From: Mucilaginibacter_A sp050955045
GTDB lineage: Bacteria; Bacteroidota; Bacteroidia; Sphingobacteriales; Sphingobacteriaceae
Assembly: GCA_050955045.1 (NCBI GenBank)
Contig: JBPBQV010000021.1
Span: 1 to 64,000 of the forward strand
DNA length: 64,000 nt
Direction of reading: 5' to 3'
Made by a program: the position numbers and the translations under genes. The notes under the pieces are model-generated. The model was not told the origin of the DNA, ran no database searches, and saw only the letters and a list, made by a program, of their open reading frames with translations. This document shows, piece by piece, positions 26,442 through 35,130 of the stretch; position 1 is the stretch's first letter, and each line of letters begins with the position of its first letter.

Positions 26442-26470
26442 TTACCAAAATTGTTAACCAACTTTACTTC

Positions 26471-28333
26471 ATGAAAAAAACACTTACTATACTTCTTTTA
26501 TGCCTGTTTTTTATGCAGGTATCGGCACAAACAAATGTAAATCCTGATGCTGCATATATAAAAGCAAATTATCAAAAGTATGAATACCAGATACCAATGC
26601 GTGATGGTAAAAAGTTGTTCACTTCGGTTTATGTTCCGAAAGATCAATCAAAAAACTATCCTTTTATGATGGACAGAACGCCTTATAGTGTTGCGCCTTA
26701 CGGAGCTGATTTGTATAAAGGAGGCTTAGGCCCTTCATCTTTATTTTTGCACGATGGCTACATTTTCGTTTATCAGGATGTTCGCGGAAGATGGATGAGT
26801 GAAGGTATTTATGAAGAAATGACGCCGGAAAAAGATACGCATCCAACTAAAAATGATGTGGATGAAGGAACTGATACATACGATACAATTGACTGGCTTT
26901 TAAAAAATATCCCCAATAACAACGGAAAAGTTGGTGTTTGGGGGATTTCTTATCCCGGATTTTATACTACAACAGCTTTGTTAAGCCGTCATCCGGCGTT
27001 GGTTGCAGCGTCTCCGCAGGCACCAATTGCAGATTTGTACCGCGATGACGCTTTTCATAACGGTGCTTTCATGCTGGTTGCCAACTTTGGCTTTTATCCT
27101 GGTTTTACCAATCGGCAGGACGATAAACCAACGCAGCGGCGCGGTAAACAATTTGATGCCGGAACAGAAGATGGTTATAATTTTTTTCTGCGGATGGGAA
27201 CAATGAAAAACTCTAACGATTTGTATTATAAAGATACTATCCGGTTGTGGAACGAGATGCTGGATCATCCGGATTACGACCAGCATTGGAAAGACCGTAA
27301 CGTGCTCCCGCATCTAACTAATATCAAAACTGCAACTTTGATAACAGGCGGCTGGTACGATGCCGAGGATTTGTACGGCGCAATCAATACGTATAAAACT
27401 TTAGTCAAAAATAATCCTGCAACGCCGGTTTATTTTGCCATGGGGCCGTGGGTTCATGGCGGCTGGGCGAGAGGAAATGGAGATCGTTTGGGCGATGTAA
27501 GTTTTGGTGCGCCAACGGCTCCTTTTTACCGGGAAAATATTGAGTTTAAATTTTTTAGTCATTATTTAAAAGGAACAGAACTGGATTTACAACCGGTTTC
27601 TACTTTTGAAACAGGCAGTAATCAATGGAAAAATTATAAAACCTGGCCACCAAAAGAAGTGCAGGAGAAAAATTTGTATTTCCTGCCCAACAGAAAGCTT
27701 TCTTTTGATGCGCCAAAAACCAATGCTTCTTTTGACAGCTATATTTCTGATCCGAACAAACCGGTGCCTTTTATCAACGGCAGTTCGATGGATATGGACC
27801 GCGAATATATGACGGCTGACCAGCGCTTCGCAGCAACACGGCCTGATGTATTAACTTATCATACGGATGTTTTGGATCAGGATATAACTTTGGCCGGAAA
27901 TATTGGGGCGAATTTGAAAGTATCCACCACCGGAACTGATGCTGATTGGATTGTAAAAGTAATTGATGTGTATCCGGATTCCACAAAGAATACTTCTTTT
28001 ACAGGCACAAATGTTCAGCTATCACATTACGAGCAAATGGTGAGGAGTGAAGCCATGCGTGGTAAATACCGCAACAGTTTTTCTAAACCCGAGCCTTTTG
28101 TACCGGGGAAAGTTACAACAGTAAACTTTGAGTTACAGGATGTGCTGCACACTTTTAAAAAAGGCCACCAAATTATGGTTCAGGTACAAAGTACATGGTT
28201 TCCATTAATCGATCGAAATCCGCAGAAATTTATGAATATTATGAAAGCTACACCTGCTGATTTTAAAAAAGAAACGCACAAAATTTATACTGCTAAAGAA
28301 CAGCCAAGTTTTTTAAAAGTTAGGGTGATGTAA
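26471..28333 (+). CDS. secreted CocE/NonD family hydrolase (peptidase S15-like)
   Basis: A 620-residue alpha/beta hydrolase with a signal peptide (MKKTLTILLLCLFFMQVSAQ). The N-terminal catalytic domain has the nucleophile elbow GVWGISYPGFY with Ser near residue 160. TPYSVAPYG and YQDVRGRWMSEG are typical of the X-Pro dipeptidyl-peptidase/CocE family. GPWVHGGWARGNGDRLG carries the likely catalytic His. The C-terminal X-Pro_dipept_C beta domain closes with GHQIMVQVQSTWFP. Relatives include cocaine esterase and glutaryl-7-ACA acylases, and substrates range from peptides to esters. It acts outside the cytoplasm. It is a single gene. Confidence 0.92.
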   Translation: MKKTLTILLLCLFFMQVSAQTNVNPDAAYIKANYQKYEYQIPMRDGKKLFTSVYVPKDQSKNYPFMMDRTPYSVAPYGADLYKGGLGPSSLFLHDGYIFVYQDVRGRWMSEGIYEEMTPEKDTHPTKNDVDEGTDTYDTIDWLLKNIPNNNGKVGVWGISYPGFYTTTALLSRHPALVAASPQAPIADLYRDDAFHNGAFMLVANFGFYPGFTNRQDDKPTQRRGKQFDAGTEDGYNFFLRMGTMKNSNDLYYKDTIRLWNEMLDHPDYDQHWKDRNVLPHLTNIKTATLITGGWYDAEDLYGAINTYKTLVKNNPATPVYFAMGPWVHGGWARGNGDRLGDVSFGAPTAPFYRENIEFKFFSHYLKGTELDLQPVSTFETGSNQWKNYKTWPPKEVQEKNLYFLPNRKLSFDAPKTNASFDSYISDPNKPVPFINGSSMDMDREYMTADQRFAATRPDVLTYHTDVLDQDITLAGNIGANLKVSTTGTDADWIVKVIDVYPDSTKNTSFTGTNVQLSHYEQMVRSEAMRGKYRNSFSKPEPFVPGKVTTVNFELQDVLHTFKKGHQIMVQVQSTWFPLIDRNPQKFMNIMKATPADFKKETHKIYTAKEQPSFLKVRVM

Positions 28334-28403
28334 AATCTATCATCGAGCCGATATTCTAAGGTCAAACTACATTTTATCATTTACTAATTAAGTCCGATTT
28401 GTT

Positions 28404-28435
28404 CAGACTTTTTTTATGTTGATAAAAGAAGCATT
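28404..28435. repeat. interspersed palindrome copy upstream of the dcw cluster
   Basis: Right arm ATAAAAGAAGCATT is intact. The left arm CAGACTTTTTTTAT keeps 11 of 14 consensus bases. It lies in the 225-base gap between the CocE gene and mraZ, about 50 bases upstream of the MraZ boxes. Confidence 0.72.
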
Positions 28436-28488
28436 TTTCCTGCATAATTAGCTAAACAATAGCTGGATTTTTAATGTTGAAAACTTTT

Positions 28489-28518
28489 AGTGGTAGATAG
28501 TGGTAAAAGGTGGTAAAT
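28489..28518 (+). promoter_or_regulatory. MraZ operator, three 10-bp direct repeats
   Basis: Three consecutive decamers AGTGGTAGAT, AGTGGTAAAA and GGTGGTAAAT share the GTGG-TA core at exact 10-base spacing, one helical turn. MraZ in other bacteria binds three or four TGGGN or GTGG-type direct repeats spaced by ten bases upstream of its own operon, so this is very likely the autoregulatory site. It ends 40 bases before mraZ, next to the probable promoter (TATACTTTTAC). Confidence 0.85.
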
Positions 28519-28558
28519 TTTATACTTTTACTCATTAAATATTACCCATACTGGGGCA

Positions 28559-29023
28559 ATGCCGCATTTTTTAGGTGAGTTTGAGTGTAAGCTTGATGTA
28601 AAAGGAAGGATGATGATCCCCTCAAACCTCAGGAAACAGCTTCCAGAGGCTGAACGTGAAGGACTTGTGATTAATCGTGGCTTTGAAAAGCACCTGGTAA
28701 TTTATCCGCGTAAGGAATGGGATTTGATATTGGATGACCTGAGCAAGCTCAATCAGTATGAAAAAAAGAACCGTGAATTTGTGCGCTATTTTACCAGAGG
28801 TGCAACAGAAATAACACCAGATGCTGCCGGAAGGATACTTTTTTCGAAAACGTTGCTGGATTATGCTGGCATTGGAACGGATTTAGTGCTTACCGGTAAT
28901 TTAAATAAAATAGAAGTCTGGGCAAAAAATGCTTATGACGAACAACTGGATAATGAACCTGAAAATTTTGCCAATCTGGCCGAAGAGGTGATGGGTAATT
29001 TGAGAAATAAAGTCGATGAGTAA
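28559..29023 (+). CDS. mraZ: MraZ transcriptional regulator of the dcw cluster
   Basis: A 154-residue protein with two SpoVT-AbrB-type repeats. FLGEFECKLDVKGRMMIPSNLRKQLP lies in the first half and FTRGATEITPDAAGRILFSKTLLDYAG in the second, both with the DxxGRxxxP/S-type loop that contacts DNA. MraZ forms a ring-shaped oligomer and represses its own operon by binding the direct repeats upstream. Here those repeats lie at 28489-28518. It is the first gene of the operon and overlaps rsmH by eight bases. Confidence 0.96.
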   Translation: MPHFLGEFECKLDVKGRMMIPSNLRKQLPEAEREGLVINRGFEKHLVIYPRKEWDLILDDLSKLNQYEKKNREFVRYFTRGATEITPDAAGRILFSKTLLDYAGIGTDLVLTGNLNKIEVWAKNAYDEQLDNEPENFANLAEEVMGNLRNKVDE

Positions 29024-29918
29024 TTATCATACACCCGTAATGCTGCAGGAATGTATTGCTGCACTGGCTATTAAGCCGGAAGGTATTTATGTGGATGTAA
29101 CATTTGGCGGCGGCGGCCATTCTCGGCAGATTTTAAATCAATTAAACAAAAATGGCCGTTTGTTGGCTTTTGATCAGGATGAAGATGCTAAGCAAAACGT
29201 GCCTGATGATAAGCGTTTTACTTTTGTAGAACAGAACTTCCGCTACTTAAAAAATTATTGCCGTTTGTATGATGCTATTCCGGTAAATGGAATTCTGGCT
29301 GATTTGGGCGTTTCATCGCACCAGTTTGATCAGGCAGAAAGAGGTTTTTCTGTTCGTTTTGATGCAGATTTAGATATGCGGATGAATAAAGGAGGCAATT
29401 TAACAGCTAAAATAATCATCAACACTTATACTGAAGAAGAACTTCATCGCATTTTTGGAATGTACGGCGAGTTGCAAAACGCAAAAACGCTGGCAAAAAC
29501 AGTAGTTATGTCGAGGTTGAACCAGCCAATCGGCACAATTGCAGAATTGAAAATAGCTATTCAGAATTTAATTCCGAAAGGAAAAGAAAATAAATATTTA
29601 GCGCAGGTTTTTCAGGCCTTGCGCATAGAAGTAAACCAGGAACTGGAAGCTTTACAGGAATTTTTAGTGCAATCTGCCGAAGTACTTGAACCCGGAGGTA
29701 GATTGGTGGTGATATCTTACCATTCGTTAGAAGACCGTTTAGTAAAAAATTTCATAGCCAAAGGCAAATTTAGGGGCGAAGTAGAAAAAGATTTCTTTGG
29801 AAACGATCAAAAACCTTTAGATGCGGTAAGTCGTGGTGCAGTAACGGCATCAGAAGAAGAACTTAAAAATAATAACCGTGCACGCAGTGCAAAATTAAGA
29901 ATAGCTGTAAAAAGATGA
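29016..29918 (+). CDS. rsmH: 16S rRNA m4C1402 N4-methyltransferase
   Basis: A 300-residue SAM-dependent enzyme (also called MraW) that methylates N4 of C1402 in 16S rRNA. The start is YHTPVMLQECIAALAIKP. VDVTFGGGGHSRQILNQL is the SAM motif, NGILADLGVSSHQFDQAERGFSVRFD is the family signature and LVVISYHSLEDRLVKNF is the catalytic segment. Length is normal. It is the second gene of the dcw operon, overlapping mraZ by eight bases and the FtsL-like gene by four. Confidence 0.97.
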   Translation: MSNYHTPVMLQECIAALAIKPEGIYVDVTFGGGGHSRQILNQLNKNGRLLAFDQDEDAKQNVPDDKRFTFVEQNFRYLKNYCRLYDAIPVNGILADLGVSSHQFDQAERGFSVRFDADLDMRMNKGGNLTAKIIINTYTEEELHRIFGMYGELQNAKTLAKTVVMSRLNQPIGTIAELKIAIQNLIPKGKENKYLAQVFQALRIEVNQELEALQEFLVQSAEVLEPGGRLVVISYHSLEDRLVKNFIAKGKFRGEVEKDFFGNDQKPLDAVSRGAVTASEEELKNNNRARSAKLRIAVKR

Positions 29919-30325
29919 CCAATCGTTTAAGAGCAGAAATTCTGGAAGAAGAGGAGCAGGAGATAGAATTGATTGTGGAAGAAAAACCGCCTGTCGGTAA
30001 GATTCCGGATAATTTTTTCACGCTTTTACTTCAAAAAGGTGTAGTTTCTACAGAAGCTGCTACCCGAATGTTACCTTTTATATTTTTTGTGGCTTTTTTG
30101 GGAATGATTTATATCGCCAATCGCCATATGGCAGAAAATAATATCCGTGATATTGATAAACTCTCCAAGCAGGTAAAAGAACTTAGCTGGGATTATAAAA
30201 CCACAAAAGCCGAATTATCTTACAGAAGCACTTTAACAGAAGTAGAAAAAAAGACAGATACGTTAGGATTGCAAATCTCTGTAGAACCGCCGCAAAAAAT
30301 TATAGTAACGGAAGATGAGCATTAG
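29915..30325 (+). CDS. ftsL: FtsL-like division protein
   Basis: A 136-residue bitopic membrane protein. The first ~60 residues are cytoplasmic and acidic. A single membrane segment (MLPFIFFVAFLGMIYIANRH) lies around residues 50-69. A periplasmic helix with coiled-coil character follows (NIRDIDKLSKQVKELSWDYK). FtsL has almost no sequence conservation; topology, size and position between rsmH and ftsI define it. It should recruit FtsQ and FtsW/FtsI partners to the division site. Its end overlaps ftsI by 11 bases. Confidence 0.82.
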   Translation: MTNRLRAEILEEEEQEIELIVEEKPPVGKIPDNFFTLLLQKGVVSTEAATRMLPFIFFVAFLGMIYIANRHMAENNIRDIDKLSKQVKELSWDYKTTKAELSYRSTLTEVEKKTDTLGLQISVEPPQKIIVTEDEH

Positions 30326-32405
30326 GACCAACATATTGCTCCGCGTTTATCTGGCTTTTGGCCTGATTGTGCTGCTTGCTCTGGCGGTAATGGTTCAGTT
30401 ATGCCGCGTGCAGTTTTTACAAGGTAAAAAATGGGCAGCTATGCAGGATAGCCTTTCTATCCGTTATGTTAATGTGGAAGCAGCCCGCGGAAACATTTTT
30501 GCGCTGGATGGCAGCATGTTGGCTACTTCTGTTCCGGAGTATGAACTACGAATGGATCTGGTAGATGGCGCAATCGCGGATGACAAAGTTTTTTATGCCA
30601 AAATAGATTCTCTGGCGATGAAAATGTCGACATTTTTTGGTGATAAATCTTCCCGTGATTATTCCCGTTACCTGCGCAATGGCCGTCGGGATGGTTCCCG
30701 TTATCTGCTCATTAAACGGAAAGTTTCCTTTCAGGATTTAAAGCAGATCAAAAAATTCCCCATTTTTAATTTAGGCAAATATGGCGGCGGACTAATTGTT
30801 ATCCAACAAAATAAACGGATTTTACCTTACCGTTCTCTTGCTGCCAGAACCATCGGCTACAAAAATGAGAATGTTAAAAATGCAGTTGGGCTGGAAGGTG
30901 CGTATGCTTCTTTTATCAACGGAGAATCTGGCAAAAGGCTGATGCAGCGTATTGCCGGTGGCGTTTGGAAACCTGTTAACGAGGATTTTGAAATCGCCCC
31001 AAAAGAAGGTGCTGATATCATTTCAACGCTGGATGTGAACTTTCAGGATGTTGCCCAAAGTGCTTTAGAAAAACAGCTGATTAAAAGTGATGCCGACCAC
31101 GGTGCTGTTATTTTAATGGAAGTTGCAACCGGAGAAGTGCGTGCAGTTGCCAACTACACTAAAATTAGTAAAGGTGTTTATAAAGAAAAATTTAATTATG
31201 CTATTGCAGGAAATCAGGATCCGGGTTCAACTTTCAAATTAGCTTCTTACATGGCTTTGCTGGAAGATCATAAAGTGGATACCAATACGATGGTCAATAC
31301 CGGAACCTATAAAATCCCAGGCCATATTATCAAAGATTCTCATGGGGGCATTGGTGTAGTTACGGTAAAAAGGGCTTTTGAAACTTCGTCAAATGCTGCT
31401 GTTGCTTATTTAATTGATAAGAGTTATCACAATAATCAATCTCAATTTACAGATCATTTATACGGCTGGCATTTAAATGAGAAATTGAATTTGCAGATCC
31501 CGGGCGAAGCACAACCAGTAATTAAAAATCCGGAAAATAAAAGTTGGAACAAAAACATGACATTGCCACAAATGGCTTACGGTTATGAAATGCAGCTTAC
31601 ACCTTTAAAAATGCTTTCTTTTTATAATGCTGTTGCCAACAATGGAAAATATATTGCACCAATTTTTGTAAAAGAAATCCGCAGACTTGGTAATCCAATC
31701 GAGCAATTTGAAGCAAGAGTAATCAAAGATAAAATTTGTTCTAACGCTACTTTAGGTAAGATTAAAAAAATGCTGGAAGGTGTAGTTACCGAAGGCAGCG
31801 GGAAAAATATTGTTTACAATCCATTATACAGGATAGCTGGTAAAACAGGTACAGCCCAGGTTGCTGATGCAAACAGAGGTTATAGAGGCAAACGCCAGTA
31901 TCAGGCTTCTTTTGTTGGCTATTTTCCAGCAGAAAAACCTAAGTATTCGATGATTGTGGTAATTAATGATCCAAAAGGTGATTACTACGGTGCATCGGTT
32001 TCTGGCCCGGTTTTCCGGGAAGTAGCAGACCGGGTTTACTCCACCGACATGGATTTGAACCAGCCGGAAACAGTTCATTTAGCCGGGAATATTCATCCAA
32101 ATACAAAGAACGGTCCGCAAAAAGCAACACAGGAAGTTTACAATAAACTGAAATTAAAAACTTTTAGTGCAAAAAATAACGAAACTGCCATTGATAGCAA
32201 CGAAGGTATTGCAAACAGCGAAACCAATTTTAAAAAAGGTTCTGTACCCGCAACGGTGGGAATGGGTTTGCGTGATGCTTTGTTTATCATGGGAAATGCG
32301 GGATATAAAATTGCAGTAATCGGAAGCGGAACGGTAGTAAGGCAATCGGTTGGTGCAGGCAGTCTGATCCCGAAAGGCTCTAAAATAGTATTGGAACTGG
32401 AATGA
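30315..32405 (+). CDS. ftsI: septal penicillin-binding protein (FtsI/PBP3) with PASTA domain
   Basis: A 696-residue class B transpeptidase that cross-links septal peptidoglycan. One N-terminal membrane anchor (residues ~9-27) is followed by the PBP dimerisation domain. The transpeptidase domain has the SxxK motif QDPGSTFKLASYMAL near residue 302 (Ser), SSNAAVA as SxN and KTGTAQVAD as KTG. The C-terminal ~65 residues form a PASTA domain (VPATVGMGLRDALFIMGNAGYKIAVIGSG). The end overlaps murE by four bases. A PASTA tail on FtsI is usual in Bacteroidota. Confidence 0.95.
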   Translation: MSIRTNILLRVYLAFGLIVLLALAVMVQLCRVQFLQGKKWAAMQDSLSIRYVNVEAARGNIFALDGSMLATSVPEYELRMDLVDGAIADDKVFYAKIDSLAMKMSTFFGDKSSRDYSRYLRNGRRDGSRYLLIKRKVSFQDLKQIKKFPIFNLGKYGGGLIVIQQNKRILPYRSLAARTIGYKNENVKNAVGLEGAYASFINGESGKRLMQRIAGGVWKPVNEDFEIAPKEGADIISTLDVNFQDVAQSALEKQLIKSDADHGAVILMEVATGEVRAVANYTKISKGVYKEKFNYAIAGNQDPGSTFKLASYMALLEDHKVDTNTMVNTGTYKIPGHIIKDSHGGIGVVTVKRAFETSSNAAVAYLIDKSYHNNQSQFTDHLYGWHLNEKLNLQIPGEAQPVIKNPENKSWNKNMTLPQMAYGYEMQLTPLKMLSFYNAVANNGKYIAPIFVKEIRRLGNPIEQFEARVIKDKICSNATLGKIKKMLEGVVTEGSGKNIVYNPLYRIAGKTGTAQVADANRGYRGKRQYQASFVGYFPAEKPKYSMIVVINDPKGDYYGASVSGPVFREVADRVYSTDMDLNQPETVHLAGNIHPNTKNGPQKATQEVYNKLKLKTFSAKNNETAIDSNEGIANSETNFKKGSVPATVGMGLRDALFIMGNAGYKIAVIGSGTVVRQSVGAGSLIPKGSKIVLELE

Positions 32406-33862
32406 AATTATTAAGAGAAATATGTGTAGGAATTACCGATCTGATTGTGTTAAAAACACCGGAACAGGAAATTAATGCGCTTATTTTTGATTCAAGAAAG
32501 GTTGTTGCCGGAAGTTTATTTTTTGCTGTACGAGGAACTTTGGTTGATGGACATCATTTTATAGATCAGGCAATTGCGTCCGGTGCTATTGCTATTGTTT
32601 GTGAAGAAATCCCCGAAAATCAAAACCCGAACATTACTTATATACAAGTTGCAGATGCAGCAGCTGCTTTAGGTTTTGCTGCGGCTAATTTTTATGATCA
32701 TCCTTCCAAAAAACTAAAATTAGTTGGCGTAACCGGTACAAATGGTAAAACCACGATTGCAACCTTGCTTTTTCAACTTTTTAGTGATTTAGGTTATAAA
32801 TGCGGCTTGCTTTCTACCGTAGAAAACCGAATTAATAGTGAAATTATCCCGGCAACACATACTACGCCAGATCCTTTAGAATTGAACATTTTATTAAACG
32901 AAATGGTAGTTTCAGGTTGCGATTATGCTTTTATGGAAGTTAGCTCACATGCTATTGTGCAACATCGCATCAGCGGACTGGAATTTGTTGGCGGCATTTT
33001 TTCTAATCTCAGCCATGATCATTTGGATTTTCATAAAACGTTTGGCGAATACCTAAAAGCCAAAAAAAGATTTTTTGACGAACTGTCGGATACTGCTTTT
33101 GCACTTATAAATCTGGACGATAAAAATGGTTTGGTAATGTTGCAAAATACCAAAGCGCATCAAAAAACTTATGCTTTAAAATGTATGGCTGATTTCAAAG
33201 CCAGGATCATAGAAAATCAATTTGGTGGTTTATTGCTAAATATTGATAATCAGGAAATTTGGTTCAAGTTAGTTGGAAGTTTTAATGCTTATAACTTACT
33301 GGCTGTTTACGCTACGGCCATGTTACTGGAGCAGGATAAAGAAAAAGTACTGACTGTTTTAAGCAGATTATCCGGAGCAGAAGGAAGGTTTGATTATCTT
33401 ATTTCTTCTAAAAAAGTTATTGGAATTATAGATTATGCGCACACGCCGGATGCCGTCCAAAATGTTTTGAGCACGATAAAAGATATTCGCAAAGGCAACG
33501 AACAGGTAATTACCGTAATTGGTTGCGGTGGAGATCGGGATAAAACAAAACGCCCAGTTATGGCAAGTGTTGCTTGCGAGTGGAGCGACAAAGTAATTTT
33601 AACTTCTGATAATCCGCGTTCGGAAGAAGCTGATCAGATTATACGTGATATGGAAGCCGGTATTTCTGCTGATCAGCACCGAAAAGCATTTGCCATTGCC
33701 GATAGAAAAGAGGCGATAAAAGCAGCATGTCATTTAGCGCAGCCGGATGATATTATTTTGCTGGCCGGAAAAGGGCACGAAAAATACCAGGAAATAAAAG
33801 GAGTAAAATATCCTTTTGATGATAAACAGATTTTGGCAGAACAATTTAAACTCATGAGCTAA
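32402..33862 (+). CDS. murE: UDP-MurNAc-tripeptide synthetase
   Basis: A 486-residue Mur ligase that adds the third amino acid (probably meso-diaminopimelate) to UDP-MurNAc-L-Ala-D-Glu. KLVGVTGTNGKTTIATLLFQ is the ATP loop. TTPDPLELNILLNEM binds the nucleotide precursor, and FMEVSSHAIVQHRI is the metal-site region. The C-terminal TSDNPRSEEADQIIRDM carries the DNPR motif associated with diaminopimelate selection. It overlaps ftsI by four bases and meets mraY at one shared base. The nearby dapA supports DAP-type peptidoglycan. Confidence 0.97.
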   Translation: MKLLREICVGITDLIVLKTPEQEINALIFDSRKVVAGSLFFAVRGTLVDGHHFIDQAIASGAIAIVCEEIPENQNPNITYIQVADAAAALGFAAANFYDHPSKKLKLVGVTGTNGKTTIATLLFQLFSDLGYKCGLLSTVENRINSEIIPATHTTPDPLELNILLNEMVVSGCDYAFMEVSSHAIVQHRISGLEFVGGIFSNLSHDHLDFHKTFGEYLKAKKRFFDELSDTAFALINLDDKNGLVMLQNTKAHQKTYALKCMADFKARIIENQFGGLLLNIDNQEIWFKLVGSFNAYNLLAVYATAMLLEQDKEKVLTVLSRLSGAEGRFDYLISSKKVIGIIDYAHTPDAVQNVLSTIKDIRKGNEQVITVIGCGGDRDKTKRPVMASVACEWSDKVILTSDNPRSEEADQIIRDMEAGISADQHRKAFAIADRKEAIKAACHLAQPDDIILLAGKGHEKYQEIKGVKYPFDDKQILAEQFKLMS

Positions 33863-35103
33863 TGCTGTATTATCTATTCACATATCTATATAAAAACCAC
33901 AATACTCCTGGTGTTGGCGTATTTCAATACATTTCGTTTCGTACGGCACTTTCCGTTATTCTTTCGCTGATTATTACAACTGTTTTTGGTGGAAAAATAA
34001 TTAAATATCTACAAAAAAAGCAAGTTGGCGAAACGGTTAGAAACTTAGGTTTGGAAGGTCAGATGCAAAAACAAGGAACGCCAACTATGGGCGGAATTAT
34101 GATCTTGATGGGGATTTTAATCCCAACATTATTGCTGGCCAAACTGGATAACATCTATATCATCCTAATGATTATTACCACCGTTTGGATGGGAATAGTT
34201 GGTTTTCTGGATGATTATATCAAGGTTTTCAAAAAAAATAAAGAAGGATTAGCCGGACGGTTTAAAATTGTTGGTCAGGTTGGTTTATCTATAATTATTG
34301 GCTGGACGATGTATTTCAGTCCCGAAATTGTGATTCGTCAAACTGTAACGCTTCCGGTAAAATATGATGTTCCAGTAGAAGTTCATCAGCAAGGAAACAA
34401 ATACGTTTACACGCAAGATATTAAATCTACCAAAACAAACTTGCCTTTTTACAAGCACAATGAATTTGATTATGCTAAAGTAATCAAGTTTATTGGTCCA
34501 GGTTATGAGCATTATGCGCTGATTGTGTTTATGCTTTTTACCATTTTTATCATTACCGCAGTTTCTAACGGTGCTAATATTACAGATGGAATTGATGGAC
34601 TGGCAACCGGAATTTCGGCCATTATTGGTATAACATTGGCGGTGCTGGCTTACGTTTCGGGTAATACCGTAATATCTGAATATCTGAACATTGTTTACAT
34701 CCCAAATTCTGGCGAACTGGTTGTTTTTGCAGGTGCTTTTGTAGGTGCTTGTGTTGGTTTTTTGTGGTACAATTCGTATCCAGCGCAGATTTTTATGGGT
34801 GATACTGGAAGTTTAGCCATCGGCGGAATTATTGCCGCTTTTGCGATCATGATCCGTAAAGAATTACTGATACCTCTTTTATGCGGTATTTTTCTGATTG
34901 AACTGGTTTCCGTGATTTTGCAGGTGAGCTGGTTTAAATTCACCAAAAAGAAATATGGCGAAGGAAGAAGAATTTTTCTGATGTCGCCTTTGCATCACCA
35001 TTTTCAGAAAAAAGGTTATCACGAATCTAAAATTGTAACGCGGTTTTGGATCATTGGTATTTTTCTGGCCATTTTAACTATGGTCACTCTAAAATTAAGG
35101 TAG
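33862..35103 (+). CDS. mraY: phospho-MurNAc-pentapeptide transferase
   Basis: A 413-residue integral membrane enzyme making lipid I from UDP-MurNAc-pentapeptide and undecaprenyl phosphate. KQGTPTMGGIMILMGI is the first signature, VGFLDDYIKVFKKNKEGL contains the catalytic DD, and NGANITDGIDGLATG and AQIFMGDTGSLAIGG follow. The end carries MSPLHHHFQKKGYHE, the MraY-specific HHH loop. It is longer than E. coli MraY (360) because of a ~50-residue periplasmic insert after the fourth membrane segment, usual in this phylum. A palindrome half-site starts at its stop. Confidence 0.97.
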   Translation: MLYYLFTYLYKNHNTPGVGVFQYISFRTALSVILSLIITTVFGGKIIKYLQKKQVGETVRNLGLEGQMQKQGTPTMGGIMILMGILIPTLLLAKLDNIYIILMIITTVWMGIVGFLDDYIKVFKKNKEGLAGRFKIVGQVGLSIIIGWTMYFSPEIVIRQTVTLPVKYDVPVEVHQQGNKYVYTQDIKSTKTNLPFYKHNEFDYAKVIKFIGPGYEHYALIVFMLFTIFIITAVSNGANITDGIDGLATGISAIIGITLAVLAYVSGNTVISEYLNIVYIPNSGELVVFAGAFVGACVGFLWYNSYPAQIFMGDTGSLAIGGIIAAFAIMIRKELLIPLLCGIFLIELVSVILQVSWFKFTKKKYGEGRRIFLMSPLHHHFQKKGYHESKIVTRFWIIGIFLAILTMVTLKLR

Positions 35104-35116
35104 TAAAAGAAGCATT
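35103..35116. repeat. palindrome half-site between mraY and murD
   Basis: GTAAAAGAAGCATT matches the right arm, 15 bases before the murD start, in the 27-base non-coding gap. The first base is the last of the mraY stop. Confidence 0.6.
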
Positions 35117-35130
35117 AGCTAAAACAATAA

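Noticed and set aside
27722..27736. AATGCTTCTTTTGAC in the CocE gene
   Set aside because: It breaks the consensus at the centre and encodes ordinary residues without a second arm.
30903..30920. TATGCTTCTTTTATCAAC in ftsI
   Set aside because: It lies in a conserved PBP segment with the expected residues and has no right arm.
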